Both the position numbers and the translations under genes were made by a program. Source: Flaccisagitta enflata (taxonomy: Eukaryota; Chaetognatha; Sagittoidea; Aphragmophora). From it: 64,000 nucleotides of DNA. This document shows positions 1 to 16,949 of the stretch, piece by piece. The notes beneath the pieces are model-generated. The model was not told where the DNA came from. It saw only the letters and a program-made list of their open reading frames with translations, and did no database searches. The stretch's first letter is position 1. Each line of letters opens with the position of its first letter. The stretch is taken from contig OZ231126.1 in assembly GCA_965153355.1 (NCBI GenBank), positions 77,066,001 to 77,130,000 of the forward strand. The letters are read 5' to 3'.

Positions 1-309
1 TTTTAACTATATTGAAGTATATTGAGTCACAACCTCCTGTTTATTCTAATCTTCTCTGAAACTACACTTTCTCTATGATAGGCTAAAATCGTAAGAGAAA
101 TCAAGAACGACTCTACGCGTAGTTTAGGCGACCCCCCAACACCCCTCAACGTACCTCAGCCTCACCTTCACCCTCAAACGACATCACTTACGCCCTCACT
201 TTCCGTTTCATGTTCCTTTTTTGCGACTTATGAACAACTGCCACCAGCATCCGCTTTCACTTTGTTTATGAGCCTTCTGCCTCCCCCTCTCTGCTCCTCC
301 TAACTTTAT
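1..309. other. spacer, no gene recognised
   Basis: Mixed-composition sequence with no long open frame, splice-bounded exon or repeat that I can recognise. Confidence 0.5.
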
Positions 310-480
310 TTTTCTTCTTCTTCTTCTTTTTCTTCTTCTTCTTTTTCTTCTTCTTCTTCTTCTTCTTCTTCTTCTTCTTCTTCTTCTTCTTCTTCTTCTT
401 CTTCTTCTTCTTTTTCTTTTTCTTTTTTTTTCTTCTTCTTTTTTTTTTTGTCTTTTTCTTCTTCTGCTTCTTCTTCCTCA
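310..480. repeat. (TTC)n polypyrimidine tract
   Basis: Long TTC runs interrupted by TTTTTC. The minus strand reads as poly-Lys, which is a by-product of the repeat. Confidence 0.95.
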
Positions 481-795
481 CTCTCTCTCCTTTTTGCTGG
501 AGTGTCGGCGACCCCAATTTGCTTTCCTGATGGATGGATAAAATGGTTAATCCAAATTCGGGTTTCCCTCGCTAACTAGCCGATTGGCCACCGGGAATCT
601 CATTGAACTCCTTCATTGGTCCGTCTTGATGAGTCTTTGTTTAAGGCCGACCAATGGCCGGCCGGGGATGTGAAGCCTGGTGACGTGAGCGCGTCCTAAT
701 CTCAACTGTTTGGACGACGTTACGACGTCACGACGGCGTTTACTCAAATCGGCAGCGATCGGCACTTTTTACTCGCCGGCCGGACAAAACTGCTG
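481..795. other. spacer, no gene recognised
   Basis: Moderately GC-rich sequence around 640-800 with GGCCGG motifs. No coding or repeat signal that I could support. Confidence 0.45.
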
Positions 796-1226
<431 letters not shown>

Positions 1227-1639
1227 AGCTGAACTCCTGAATTCCACACCCACCTACACACAAGTTGATACCTCCTGATGCCACAGTCGGGAGGGACGTG
1301 TAAAATTAAGTGAGATCGACTAAGCGTTTTCCATCTCGTGGATTTAATGGAAAGTTTACATTTACTTTCGGTTGTTAATGAGATTCTGGTCTGCTCTTTG
1401 TTCTGGGGGATATTTCAGATGCACTTTCAGACGGAAATTTTCGAATTGAGTCATTGAATTGATAATTGAATCGATTGTTCATTGTTGTGTGGTTATATGG
1501 TTCGTTTGTTCAGCAAAGCCCATTATCTAAGGAAGCTCGATACAGCGTCAGTGAGCTGTATATGCCTTTCCCGCATTCCACGGTCATAATGCCATTAAGT
1601 TAAGATCCCATTTGATGGACAGGAGACCAAATGACATGG
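1227..1639. other. spacer, no gene recognised
   Basis: AT-leaning sequence without a supported gene or repeat. Confidence 0.4.
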
Positions 1640-1767
1640 AATGACACCAAAACGAAACGACAACATAATATCATAACAACCAATTCAAGATGACAACATA
1701 ATAACATGACAACCAATTCAAGATGACAACATGATATCATGACAACCAATTTAAGATGACAACATAA
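1640..1767. repeat. 33-bp minisatellite, left part
   Basis: About 3-4 units built on CATGACAACCAATTCAAGAT followed by GACAACATAATAT. The array stops at 1767 and resumes at 2515 in the same phase and orientation. The sequence between them therefore looks like an insertion into one original array. Confidence 0.85.
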
Positions 1768-1860
1768 TACCAATAAGGGCGGCTAATCGCCGTAGGAAAA
1801 AAGTCGTAAATGCTGCTGGAGAAAATGAGATTGAAAAAGACAGTGAGAGAGAAAAAAAAA

Positions 1861-2220
<360 letters not shown>

Positions 2221-2514
2221 GACTTCAATTAACTCGATTCCGCGTTTTGGGGAAAAATGAGAAAAATAAGAAAAAATAAAAAAAGATTTAAAAAATCATA
2301 GCTCCAAAACTATCGATCGCACAGAATTCTGCTTGGTGTCATCTGAAAGAGGAGAATTAGCTCTTTCTTAGCTATTAATTTCATGCGTAGTCTCGTTCTG
2401 CCCCCAAAATGTATCAACTTGCTCAAACGCTTCATAAAACAAAGGGAAATCCGTTTTTCTCTGCAGGACTCAAAAAGACCGAAGGGACTTCGTCTCTTCG
2501 ACTTTTTTCCAAAT

Positions 2515-2730
2515 CATGACAACCAATTTAAGATGACAACATAATGTCATGACAACCAATTCAAGATGACAACATGATATCATGACAACCAAACCGAGAT
2601 GACAACGTGACATCATGACAACATGACAACATGACAACATCATGACAACCAATTCAAGATGACAACATAATATCATGACAACCAATTCAAGATGACAACA
2701 TAATATCATGACAACCAATTCAAGATGACA
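2515..2730. repeat. 33-bp minisatellite, right part
   Basis: About six units of the same minisatellite as at 1640-1767, some shortened to CATGACAA steps near 2615-2645. The 33-bp period gives an 11-residue periodic frame on the minus strand, which I do not take as coding. Confidence 0.88.
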
Positions 2731-2826
2731 TTTCCGCGGTTTCATTTTCATGCACGCGAAATTACTTGCAATTCTTTCGGGCATTGACTTCTCATTCTTT
2801 CGATTGACATATGACAACCTCACTGG

Positions 2827-2829
<3 letters not shown>

Positions 2830-2910
<81 letters not shown>
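2830..2910. repeat. (CT)n tract
   Basis: About 80 bp of uninterrupted CT. Confidence 0.98.
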
Positions 2911-2912
<2 letters not shown>

Positions 2913-3213
2913 TACTCTCCATTTTTCCCCTTGAGAGTTTTGCTAGACCACTATGCCTGCTCCATCACTCATTCTTTCTTCCTCTACCTCTTTTTTATCT
3001 CGTTCTCTGCAATTGTACGCAATAACAGAAAATTTTCAGTTGAAAGACGCCCCGAAAATATATATATTGGCGCTTCTGTAAACTCACGCACGAACACGCG
3101 CGTGCGCATTAGCCGACGCGCACACGCCAAAAACGGACGCACGCGCACGTACAAACGAAAACGCATTTCCGCGCACGTAAATTACATTAAGTTTGGATTC
3201 AACGATGGCTAGC
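2911..3213. other. spacer with CG/CA-rich alternating segment
   Basis: No gene seen. 3085-3180 is rich in alternating purine-pyrimidine CGCGCGTGCGC-like sequence. Confidence 0.45.

Positions 3214-4097
<884 letters not shown>

Positions 4098-4157
<60 letters not shown>
4098..4157. repeat. (CT)n tract
   Basis: 60 bp of CT next to a CGTGCGCAC motif. Confidence 0.97.
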
Positions 4158-4160
<3 letters not shown>

Positions 4161-4791
4161 CGCACATAAAGGCAGGTTCTCTTGCAATTAAAAGTGGTAT
4201 CCATGAGACTGAAAACATATATTTTTGGCAATACAGAAGCAGAGACAGAGACAACGAAATGGCTTTGATTTGAGAGTGAAAAAAATTTGATCAAAACTCT
4301 CATTGTATTCTTCATTGTCTGAAATGGGATAAAAGACGAAAATCAAAATTACTAGTATCATATGTGATATCAAAATGTATTTGATTTTTCGAGTTGTGAT
4401 TATTACCGAGTTGTTTTAATTTCTTATTTCTTACTCTCCCCCCCTCCTCCCCCCCCTTTTTTTTTTCTCTCTTCTCTATTGACTGTCCCGGCGATCACTA
4501 ATGCAAATATAAATCCGTCTCCTTTCCTCTCTCTCTCTCTCTCTCCTCGGATTTCAGGTAAGACAAAGAAATTCAAAGTAACTAGATTATGAATCCCTGT
4601 GACAATATATTGAAATGAGAGAAGTTGGTACCCCCGCGGCCGAATTAATCAGATTAAGATGGCCTGAGCCTCTGATTAAGAATCCGTATACAACGAACAC
4701 AGAGAATAAAGGAAGGAATGAGAGAGAAATAGAGAGAGTGACTGAGTTCCCCTTCATTCATTATTGATATCGTGGCAAGGGGAATGTTTAT

Positions 4792-4793
<2 letters not shown>
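4158..4793. other. spacer, no gene recognised
   Basis: AT-rich; contains a poly-C/T patch (4438-4475) and a short CT run (4528-4545). Confidence 0.45.

Positions 4794-4854
<61 letters not shown>
4794..4854. repeat. (TC)n tract
   Basis: About 60 bp of uninterrupted TC. Confidence 0.97.
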
Positions 4855-4858
<4 letters not shown>

Positions 4859-5140
4859 CCCTCTGGGGTTTTAATAATTTCACTCTGCAAGCTCCGGTAT
4901 TCCAATCGTATATAAACCTTCAGCCCTCCCCTCTTCATCCTCCTTCTTATCAGCCTTTGCATTAAACAGTTTCAAATGAAGACGTTTATAATTTCTTCAT
5001 TTTCAATTTATAATTCATTAAGTTTGAGTTATAAGCAGATGATAAGTCACCACCATTGAAATTATTAAAGTTGGGTGCAAGCTCTGACCGTCTTTATGCA
5101 GTTTCAACAAAGCTGTATAAGAGCATGCTGTATAAGACTG

Positions 5141-6003
<863 letters not shown>

Positions 6004-6014
6004 AAGCTGTATAA

Positions 6015-6052
6015 GACCACGCGCTGTCTGCTCGAGCAGACAGCACGTGGTC
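6015..6052. repeat. 38-bp near-perfect palindrome
   Basis: The left half GACCACGCGCTGTCTGCTC is mirrored by GAGCAGACAGCACGTGGTC with a single mismatch and no spacer. It sits 12 bp past the end of family C copy 2. Confidence 0.9.
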
Positions 6053-6091
6053 TCGTTTTTAACAAGAATTTTCACGCTCACTCACTCAGTG

Positions 6092-6263
6092 TTTTTAGTC
6101 GCGGACACGCGACTCTACACCTTGCTGTGTCGGTCGGTAGGTCGGTAGGTCCGTCGGTCCGTCCGTCGGTCGGTCCGTCACATTTTTGAATTCCGAGCGG
6201 TTTTCGCATTACTGCTCCTGCCCAACCGTCCGCGACTGGATTGCCGTGTATCCGGCCTTGTTT
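6092..6263 (-). mobile_element. family A hairpin element, copy A2
   Basis: Minus orientation: the hairpin end is at 6092-6112 and the AACAAGGCCGGATACACGG end is near 6246-6263. This copy uses the GTCGCGGAC variant. On the + strand the hairpin arm is GTCGCGGAC (6098-6106) and the paired 5' motif is GTCCGCGAC (6228-6236), exact complements. It carries a GGTC/GTCC tetranucleotide array (6130-6180) and a single GGGCAGGAGC box. Non-coding. Confidence 0.8.
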
Positions 6264-6515
6264 AGTCTTGCATTTTGAAAATTTACGCATTCGCATGTTT
6301 TCGCGTTTGTTGCTCCACATAGTTAATGTCGATGTTCGATTTTGCCCTATTTCTCTCTCTTCTGTCTTGTCCATCTCATTTGTGCTAATTTTCTGAATGT
6401 TGGGCAATTATTGGCGTAGGAAGGCTGCAAGCAACTATTTTCATCTTTATTGAAACTTTTGTCGATAAAGTCTGTGCAACCCGATCTTAATTCTTTGACT
6501 CGTAATCTCTCTCTT

Positions 6516-6517
<2 letters not shown>

Positions 6518-6559
<42 letters not shown>
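6518..6559. repeat. (CT)n tract
   Basis: About 40 bp of CT preceded by a TGTC step. Confidence 0.95.
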
Positions 6560-6561
<2 letters not shown>

Positions 6562-7410
6562 CACATCCGTTCATGTGCATGCGGCTGAACACTGACACTG
6601 AACACACACACAAACGCGTGCGCGTTCACCGCAACAATTACAAAACCAAAACTGCTGCGACACAAAAGTGACAATATTTTTCGCTCAGTTTTGCGAAATT
6701 CAAGATTTTTCTACAAAGTCAATTTTTCTGTATTTGCAATTAATCTGTAAGAGAGACGACATTTTGGCGACGAGGTCATTTTCTTCGTTTTCAAATCTTC
6801 TCTTTCATTCGTTGGCCGCTCCTTTTTTTGTCTACTAGACTTTTGTTTCACTTTTTTTTGTCATCATTGTTCTCATTTCTCTTCTTTAGATGTCACACTA
6901 GGCACTTTGGTTTATAATATAAGAAAATCGGCATCATGGTTTGATGATGTGGATAGATTTTTTATACGCAATCTTATGATTAAAGTAGTAAAAAAAAATG
7001 TTTGTGTTTTTTTCAAATGAGGTGAAAATGTTCATGGAGCTGATTTTAACTAATCAATTGAATTTATAAAAAAAAATATTTTATCAATGGAAACTCACCT
7101 ATGAACCATTTTCAAATTTTGCGTTCCACCGTGCGCGATGTATTCAAAAGACGCTCGAAGCGGTTTTGTATTCCTTTTGTCTCTCTTCATTGAAAAAACT
7201 TTCTGACAAAAAGAAAGAGAAATAAGAAATAAGAAAAGGCTTTTGGGCGGAAAATCTGGGATCTTTTGTTTCCTCTTTCCCTTTTCAATCGCGAGATAAT
7301 CGCCAACAAGAAAAATTCTCATCTTTCCTAAAATGATTGCTTTATTTGTCTCTCTGAAGCCTCTCTTTTCAGTCCTTACTTCGTGATAGCCCGTTTTTTT
7401 TCCGTATTTT
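6560..7410. other. spacer, no gene recognised
   Basis: AT-rich sequence. The open frames here (for example 7095-7322 minus) have no recognisable domain or splice support. Confidence 0.45.
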
Positions 7411-7437
7411 GCTGGTCTGTCTGTCTGTCTGTCTCTC

Positions 7438-7489
<52 letters not shown>
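7411..7489. repeat. (TGTC)n then (CT)n
   Basis: Four TGTC steps followed by about 60 bp of CT. On the purine strand the GACA part lies 3' of the GA part. Confidence 0.95.
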
Positions 7490-7492
<3 letters not shown>

Positions 7493-7710
7493 CTCATTCT
7501 CATTCTCTCCTCCTCCCCAACTATCTCCGCTCCCATTTCACCCAGGACTTTTCCCATTGATTGGCCTAATAGCTCCTTCGTCATCTCCTTTGTCTCACTT
7601 ATTTGCTTTCCTAATGCCTCTTTCTCGCTGCTTTCTCTCCTTCTCCTTTTCCCTTTTTTTTTTCTTTGCCTCGCGAAAACTGCGCGAAATACACAAAAAC
7701 ACATCTAATT

Positions 7711-7713
<3 letters not shown>

Positions 7714-7777
<64 letters not shown>
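7714..7777. repeat. (CT)n tract
   Basis: 64 bp of uninterrupted CT. Confidence 0.97.
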
Positions 7778-7780
<3 letters not shown>

Positions 7781-7926
7781 CAGCCGTCTCTTTTTATATA
7801 AAAGAAAAAGAAAGGATTCAATGGGAAGCTTCATATAAATTGAACGACTCTATGTCTACGTCAGTTTCGAGAGTTTACATTAATTTCAGTGGAAAAGAAG
7901 AGGATGGGAAATTTTGTATGACGGTG

Positions 7927-7929
<3 letters not shown>

Positions 7930-7999
<70 letters not shown>
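7930..7999. repeat. (GA)n tract
   Basis: 70 bp of uninterrupted GA. Confidence 0.97.
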
Positions 8000-8003
<4 letters not shown>

Positions 8004-8383
8004 GAAGAGAAGAAATGCCATAGTGCAATGGGAGAGGTAAATATTTCGAGAGTTGCAAGGCAACAGACCACTGTAAAAAAAGATGGAATACAGTTTAATT
8101 CAAAAATCTAGGATGTCAAGAGTGGAGATATATGTATTCGACAAACTATGTTGTACTTATACCGTCAAATCCATAACACAAATTTATTGCTCATGAGAAG
8201 GTCTGATACGGATGAATGGATTCTGCTCATAATTATTTTCTTTTTCTTTAATCAAGAAAGGATCAGCCTAATTTTTGTAAGCTCAGCTTTGCCTCTGCTT
8301 CAAGCGAGTTGCTCACTTTTTTTTTTCATGTTCTCCTTCCTCTTCTCCTTCTTCCTCTTCTTCTTTTCTGTTTTCTTCCTTTC
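8000..8383. other. spacer, no gene recognised
   Basis: No supported gene; it becomes pyrimidine-rich toward the next TTC tract. Confidence 0.4.
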
Positions 8384-8484
8384 CTTCTTCTTCTTCTTCT
8401 TCTTCTTCTTCTTCTTCTTCTTCTTCTTCTTCTTCTTCTTCTTCTTCTTCTGTTTCTTTTTCTTTCTCTTTTTCTTCTTCTTCT
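8384..8484. repeat. (TTC)n tract
   Basis: Pure TTC to about 8450, then degenerate TTTTTC. Confidence 0.96.
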
Positions 8485-8570
8485 TTAAAATCGATATCAG
8501 CGTCTTATTTCTTGATACTAATGAGGATGAGATGCTGAGATTGAGATAAAATAAAGAGGACGAAAGATTT

Positions 8571-8880
<310 letters not shown>

Positions 8881-9649
8881 ACGAAAGACAGAGTTGAAAA
8901 GTCAGAAAAACAGAAAGCGATAAAAATAATCAAAAAACAATATAAGGTTTTTTTACGTTCTCGCTGACGTACGGGCAAACGAACAGACGAACGGACTAAC
9001 AGACTGGGTATAACAAAGAGACAATGCGGGGAGGAGGGAGGGAGGAATAAAGAGCGCCTCTAGCTGAGAGATCGTCAATAACTTGATGAAGACAAATCGT
9101 GAGAGGCATATTCTAGTATTGCCTTTTTTTTTTCTTTCTTTTCTCTTTTCTTCGTGTGTGTTTTTGAAAATTGTCCTTTTGTCTTCTCCTCCGCTTTTTT
9201 GTTTATGGCCTCCGACGCTGGAGGACCTGCGGGCTCTTTCATGATCTCAAGATCATATTTCATATCTGATATTTACAAAATGAATACAAGTTAACCTCAT
9301 AAAACTAAAGCAAGAGAAGGGAAGAAACAAGGAAATCAAAGTCTTCAACAAAAACTTTCAAAATTGGCTAATATCAATACTATACGATAAAAAAAAAAAA
9401 AACTTTTAAACTAATTTTTTTGGAAAAAAAATGAAAGGATAAAAAAAAAAGATCAAATCGGTTTTGCTTTCCAATGAGTCACACTCACAATCAAGTTTGG
9501 CGGGAAACAATTTAGAGCTCCATTAGTCAACAACCGAAACTGACTTTTATTTACATGAGGGAAACGGAAGAATAACAACAAATGTTTGTGTGTGTGTTTT
9601 TCCTTGGGTTTTTTTTTCTCTTACTTTCACTAATTGGTTCTAATCATTT
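8881..9649. other. spacer, no gene recognised
   Basis: A short GACGAACGGAC-type segment (8980-9005) recalls the tetranucleotide part of family A, but no ends were found. The rest is AT-rich with poly-A patches. Confidence 0.4.
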
Positions 9650-9890
9650 GATGGAGGCCCTGATTAGTTATAGGATCTAGTTAACCTTTCCGGTGGCTGA
9701 TTGGAGAACTGACTGATTGGCATGTTTTGGCGCTTTGGTCACTAATTGGCTAATTGGCCCATTGACACGACGCGGTCTTTGATTGATTGATTAGCTCATT
9801 GACACCCCAACCATTGATTCGTTAATTGGCACGTTGCCGTCCGTGATTGATTGGTTGTCTAATTGACACTTGGCGGTCATTGATTGGAAA
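9650..9890. repeat. degenerate minisatellite based on TGATTGATTGG
   Basis: About four loose copies of a ~50-bp unit containing TGATTGATTGG, CTAATTGACAC and CGGTC steps. Strongly diverged. Confidence 0.6.
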
Positions 9891-9975
9891 CACCCGAAAG
9901 TCATTTTTGATTAATTCCGTCGGTCAAAGACTCGAAATTGACAATCGAAACCTTCGAAAAGCGACTAAAAGACTA

Positions 9976-10474
9976 CACTTATTTTTTTTTATAAGAACCA
10001 AGTTTATAAGAACGTTAGGCTTCAAATCGTCAAAAATTTACGAACATGCTAAGAACATTGGAAGGCTTCATTTCTTGAAAAAATTAAGAACATTAGGCTT
10101 GAAATCTTAAAAATCTAAGAACATTTTTTTTTCTGTTTTTTTTTTAATCAATTGTTCTTTGTAAATGGACAGACTCCATATCTTTTCTGTTCAGCAAATC
10201 ATGTCTCACTTTATATAGCATATGTTTTTCTACTTTCAATGATCTTAATTCATTTAAAATGTTTAAATCTACTTCTTTATTGTTTCATTGACATTTTCCT
10301 TCATTTTCTCCTTAATGACCAACTTGAAACTAATTAAGAACGTTCTTAATTGAAGGCTAAAAAATGCGTTTGAATTAAGAACAATTTAAGAACGTTCAAG
10401 CCTTGAAACTGCTGAAAATTTAAGAACATTGAAGGCTTGCTCAAAAAATGACGTTCTTATAAAAAAAAAAAGTG
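9976..10474. mobile_element. TA-flanked MITE (M1)
   Basis: The terminal inverted repeats read CACTTATTTTTTTTTATAAG and, from the other end, CACTTTTTTTTTTTTATAAG, both continuing into AAC. Each end is preceded by TA, as expected for a Tc1/mariner target duplication. The 499-bp interior has several diverged copies, in both orientations, of AAGAACATTGAAGGCTT. No transposase. Confidence 0.78.
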
Positions 10475-10587
10475 TACAAAACGAAAAATCTGTGAAATGG
10501 CCAAATAAAAATTGGGAGATAATCTCGTAATTACCACTCGGTTATGAACAATTACCAGCAATTAAGGGGCAACTAGAACAGCCCGGG

Positions 10588-11449
<862 letters not shown>

Positions 11450-11580
11450 GGGGAATTCTCACGAGTGGGTAAGATTTTTTTCCCACCAGTGGGAAAAAAT
11501 CAAATAGAGAATTCATCGCACTGGTAGGAAAAAAATATTTCCCACTAGAGGGAAAACAGATTCCTATCAGTGGGATGAAA
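11450..11580. repeat. cluster of CCCACTRGTGGGAA palindromic units
   Basis: Four loosely spaced copies of a CCCAC(T/C)AGTGGGAA-like palindrome. The best is TTTTTTCCCAC-CA-GTGGGAAAAAA at 11475-11498. Confidence 0.75.
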
Positions 11581-12618
<1,038 letters not shown>

Positions 12619-12687
<69 letters not shown>

Positions 12688-12847
12688 GAGCGAGAGCGAG
12701 AGAGTGAGAGAGAGAGCGAGAGCGAGAGCGAGTGAAAGAGAAAGAGTGAGAGATAGAGAGAGAGAGTGAGAGTGAGAGTGAGAGCGAGAGAGTGAGAGTG
12801 AGAGTGAGAGTAAGAGTAAGAGTAAGAGTAAGAGTAAGAGTGAGAGT

Positions 12848-12892
<45 letters not shown>

Positions 12893-12922
12893 CGAGAGCG
12901 AGAGAGAGAGTGAAAGAGAAAA

Positions 12923-12977
<55 letters not shown>
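12619..12977. repeat. compound (GA)n / GAGCGA / GAGTGA / GAGTAA / (GACA)n array
   Basis: Pure GA (12619-12684), then variant hexamers GAGCGA, GAGTGA and GAGTAA in blocks (five consecutive GAGTAA-type units near 12809-12840), GA again, and about 13 GACA steps to the end. The blocks of variant hexamers suggest repeated slippage or conversion. Confidence 0.95.
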
Positions 12978-12978
<1 letters not shown>

Positions 12979-13324
12979 GAATGGGGCATAAAAGGCTGTA
13001 ACAGAGACAGAAACGTTGCAGATTAGTATGACCGGGACTGACAGAAATCGAAAGCCACACAATGCCCAGGGATTGTCAGAGTAGTGGACGGAAAAAGACA
13101 GAAAAAAAAGAATAAACAGACAAAGTTAGGAAGGAAACTGAAATTGGGAGTGAGAGGGATGAGCACAGACTAAGAAAGGAGCAAAGACGTGAAGCTCAAA
13201 AAAAGAAGAAATATGAAAAAAAAACTCTCAAACATTATGTGGAGATGAAAAAAAAGTTATGCTCGTGATTTGAAATTTGTGAAAATTTCCGCAAAATTCT
13301 ATGGGAATTTTTCTCTCTTCTTTT
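12978..13324. other. purine-leaning spacer
   Basis: No gene or clear repeat. Confidence 0.4.
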
Positions 13325-13800
13325 TATTTTTATTTTCGTAACGACAGAATTATCCTTTTTTTTCTTCTTCCTTTCCTTCTCTATTTTCCTTCCTCTCCTT
13401 CTTCTTCTTTTTGTTTTTGTTCTTCTTGTTCTTGTTCTTATTCATCATCATCTTCTTCTTCTTCTTCTCCTTCTTCTCCTCCTTAACCTCGTTCTTCTTT
13501 TTCTTTTTCTTTTTCTTTTTCTTTTTCTTTTTCTTTTTCTTTTTCTTTTTCTTCGTCCTCTTCTTCTCAGTCTTCTTCTTCTTCTTCTTCTTCTTCTCCT
13601 TCTTCTCCTTCTTCTCCTCCTTCTTTTTCCTTTTCTTTTTCTTTTTCTTTTTCTTTTTCTTTTTCTTCTTCTATTTCTTCGTTCTTCTTCTTCTTCTTCT
13701 TCTTCTTCTTCTTCTTCTTCTTCTTCTTCTTCTTCTTCTTCTTCTTCTTCTTCTTCTTCTTCTTCCGCTTCTCATTCTCCTCTTTCTTCTAATCCCCCTT
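13325..13800. repeat. (TTC)n / (CTTTTT)n pyrimidine block
   Basis: Alternating sub-blocks: CTTTTT hexamers at 13497-13552 and 13627-13668, TTC trimers at 13571-13600 and 13681-13765. Confidence 0.95.
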
Positions 13801-14860
<1,060 letters not shown>

Positions 14861-14928
14861 TTCTTTTTCTTCTTTTTCTTCCTCTTCTTCTTCTTCTTCT
14901 TCTTCTTTTTCTTCTTCTTCTTCTTCTT

Positions 14929-14961
<33 letters not shown>

Positions 14962-15031
14962 CTCTTCTTCTTCTTCTTCTTCTTCTTCTTCTTCTTCTTC
15001 TTCTTCTTCTTCTTCTTCTTCTTCTTCTTCT
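14861..15031. repeat. (TTC)n tract
   Basis: About 170 bp of TTC with a few interruptions (TTACTC near 14958). Confidence 0.97.
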
Positions 15032-15311
15032 ACGCCCATGTTCTTTTCCATGTGAATGGATCTCCGCGTTGTAAAAACGCGTGTTTCCGTACTAAGATTC
15101 GCCATTATTATTCGGAATGCCTTCCTCAGTCAAAATGAATGTAGGTTGGTCAAATTAACCACCCTCCTCCTCCCCCCCCCCCGTTATCGCCTACAGAATT
15201 TTCGTCTTTTACGTTCATTCCCGAGTCAACTAGACAGATCGTCGAAACGCGTTTGCGTGCGCGAAGTCTAGAGAAAAGTCCTTGCTCGTATTTAAAACAG
15301 ACACGACGAGA

Positions 15312-15344
<33 letters not shown>

Positions 15345-15570
15345 CAGAGTTTAAGTGATTTTTAAAAGAACATGACTTTGAATTTCAGGGGGGAAAAAGG
15401 TGTGCGTCAGTCGATTGTGTACCTTCTGTCTAGTGTCTGCTTGACTCCCTCTTTCACTTCTTATCCCATGTATATTTCTTTCTGCAATATCAGGCACTTC
15501 CTCCCGTGCTTTGTATTCCGTCAGATGTACATTTTTCTGTCTGTCTATGTGACTACATTTACTCTCTTTC
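15032..15570. other. spacer, no gene recognised
   Basis: Contains a poly-C run (15172-15182) and a short GA run (15313-15347). No supported gene. Confidence 0.4.
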
Positions 15571-15602
15571 TCTTTCTCTTTCTCTCTCTCTCTCTCTCTC
15601 TC
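15571..15602. repeat. (CT)n tract, short
   Basis: CTTT steps followed by about 22 bp of CT. Confidence 0.85.
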
Positions 15603-15839
15603 AGCCTCATCAGTGTCTTATTGTCGTGATTCCTCTCGTTCTTCCTTTTGTCCATCTGCAATCAGAGTTTCCTTGTCACGACGATGATAAAGTAAGAGCT
15701 TGTTTCTTCTAATTCGTATGTTTCTATCTTTGTCTCGTTTCCCTTTAATTTCTTTGACTCTGTCTTTTCCTCTTTTCTCACTGTCACGCCGATGATAAAG
15801 TGAGACTAATTAGTTCATTCATTCCATTTCTCTCAAGAA

Positions 15840-16100
15840 AAGGGCGCGCTGTCTAGTTGGCTTCCTTTCTTTTCTCTGTCTTTTTGGCTTTTTTCCCTTT
15901 CTTCTGTCTAGTTGGCTTTCTTCCTTTCTTTCTTCTGTCCTGTTAAATGTCTTTCTTCCTTCTATCTAGTTTGCTTTCTTTATTTCTTTCTTTCCTTCTT
16001 CTGTCTAGTTGGCTGTCTTTCTTCCTTCTATGTATTTGATTGTCTTTCTTCTTTGAATGATCTAGTGATGTTGGCTTCCTTCCCTCTATCTTTCTAGTAG
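15840..16100. repeat. degenerate TCTAGTTGGCTTTCTTCC minisatellite
   Basis: Six or so loose copies of a TCTGTCTAGTTGGCTTTCTT-like word spaced about 25-60 bp apart. Confidence 0.65.
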
Positions 16101-16203
16101 ATTATCAAGCTTCCCTTCTGTCTGCCTTTCGCTGTTGCCTTTTTCTTTCGTGCTATAAACCTCCCGTCCTCTCTTTTTGCTTATTTCCTCTAATATCCTA
16201 TTA

Positions 16204-16770
16204 TCTAGGAAATGAATATACGGACAGCTGGAGTAAAGTTAACCTTTTTACTCACTGAATGAAATTTATGATCAAATAAATCATTCTTTCGCAAATCTAT
16301 GGTATTTTGATCTTTTATGTGCTTCTGTATAGATATTCTATGGGATTGGTCCAGGATTTTTCAACTAAAACAAGTGTATCCTTATTTTCTCCAAAAACAA
16401 CAAAAAAAAATCATTGAATCAGTATTGTTTTCTTTTGATGTTAGATCTTTTCAGAGCAATATGTTTAAAAGCGGCCTACATTTTTTTCAATTATCAATGA
16501 ATTTGTGAACTAATGGAGCCAAGCAGGGTGATTTGGGTAAATTTGTTTGAATTTGAGAGCTCTTTCAATGTGGACTGAAATCCTCAAATTTTCGTGAAAT
16601 TTTTTCTTTAAAACGCTGTCATTTGAAAACGGATTGAGCCACTGAGCTCTGCTCAGTCTTGAATGGAAGATTTTTTGTCATAGTTTGTTGATCTTCTTTC
16701 ATTTTTTTATTAGATGTAAAGGTCTAGCTGCTACATTCATGGTTGGGTGTCCGTATATTTATTTCCTAGA
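16204..16770. mobile_element. TA-flanked MITE (M2)
   Basis: Terminal inverted repeats of 23 bp with one mismatch, starting TCTAGGAAAT(G/A)AATATACG. TA dinucleotides immediately flank both ends (16202-16203 and 16771-16772), a Tc1/mariner-type target duplication. The 567-bp interior has no transposase. It contains AAACGGATTGAGCCACTGAGCT (from about 16629), a motif shared with the elements at 31373 and about 47500. Confidence 0.82.
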
Positions 16771-16909
16771 TAGTATGCGATATTGCCATTTCATATGACG
16801 CGTTCAAAGCGTGCATATTCAATTTGCTCTCAAAAGTTTCTTCTGTTATCAATATAGGCTGTCTTTGTTTCTTCCCGCCCGACTGTCTATCTGTCTTCCT
16901 TACTGTCTG

Positions 16910-16910
<1 letters not shown>

Positions 16911-16944
<34 letters not shown>
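16911..16944. repeat. (CT)n tract, short
   Basis: 34 bp of CT preceded by TGTC-type steps. Confidence 0.93.
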
Positions 16945-16949
<5 letters not shown>

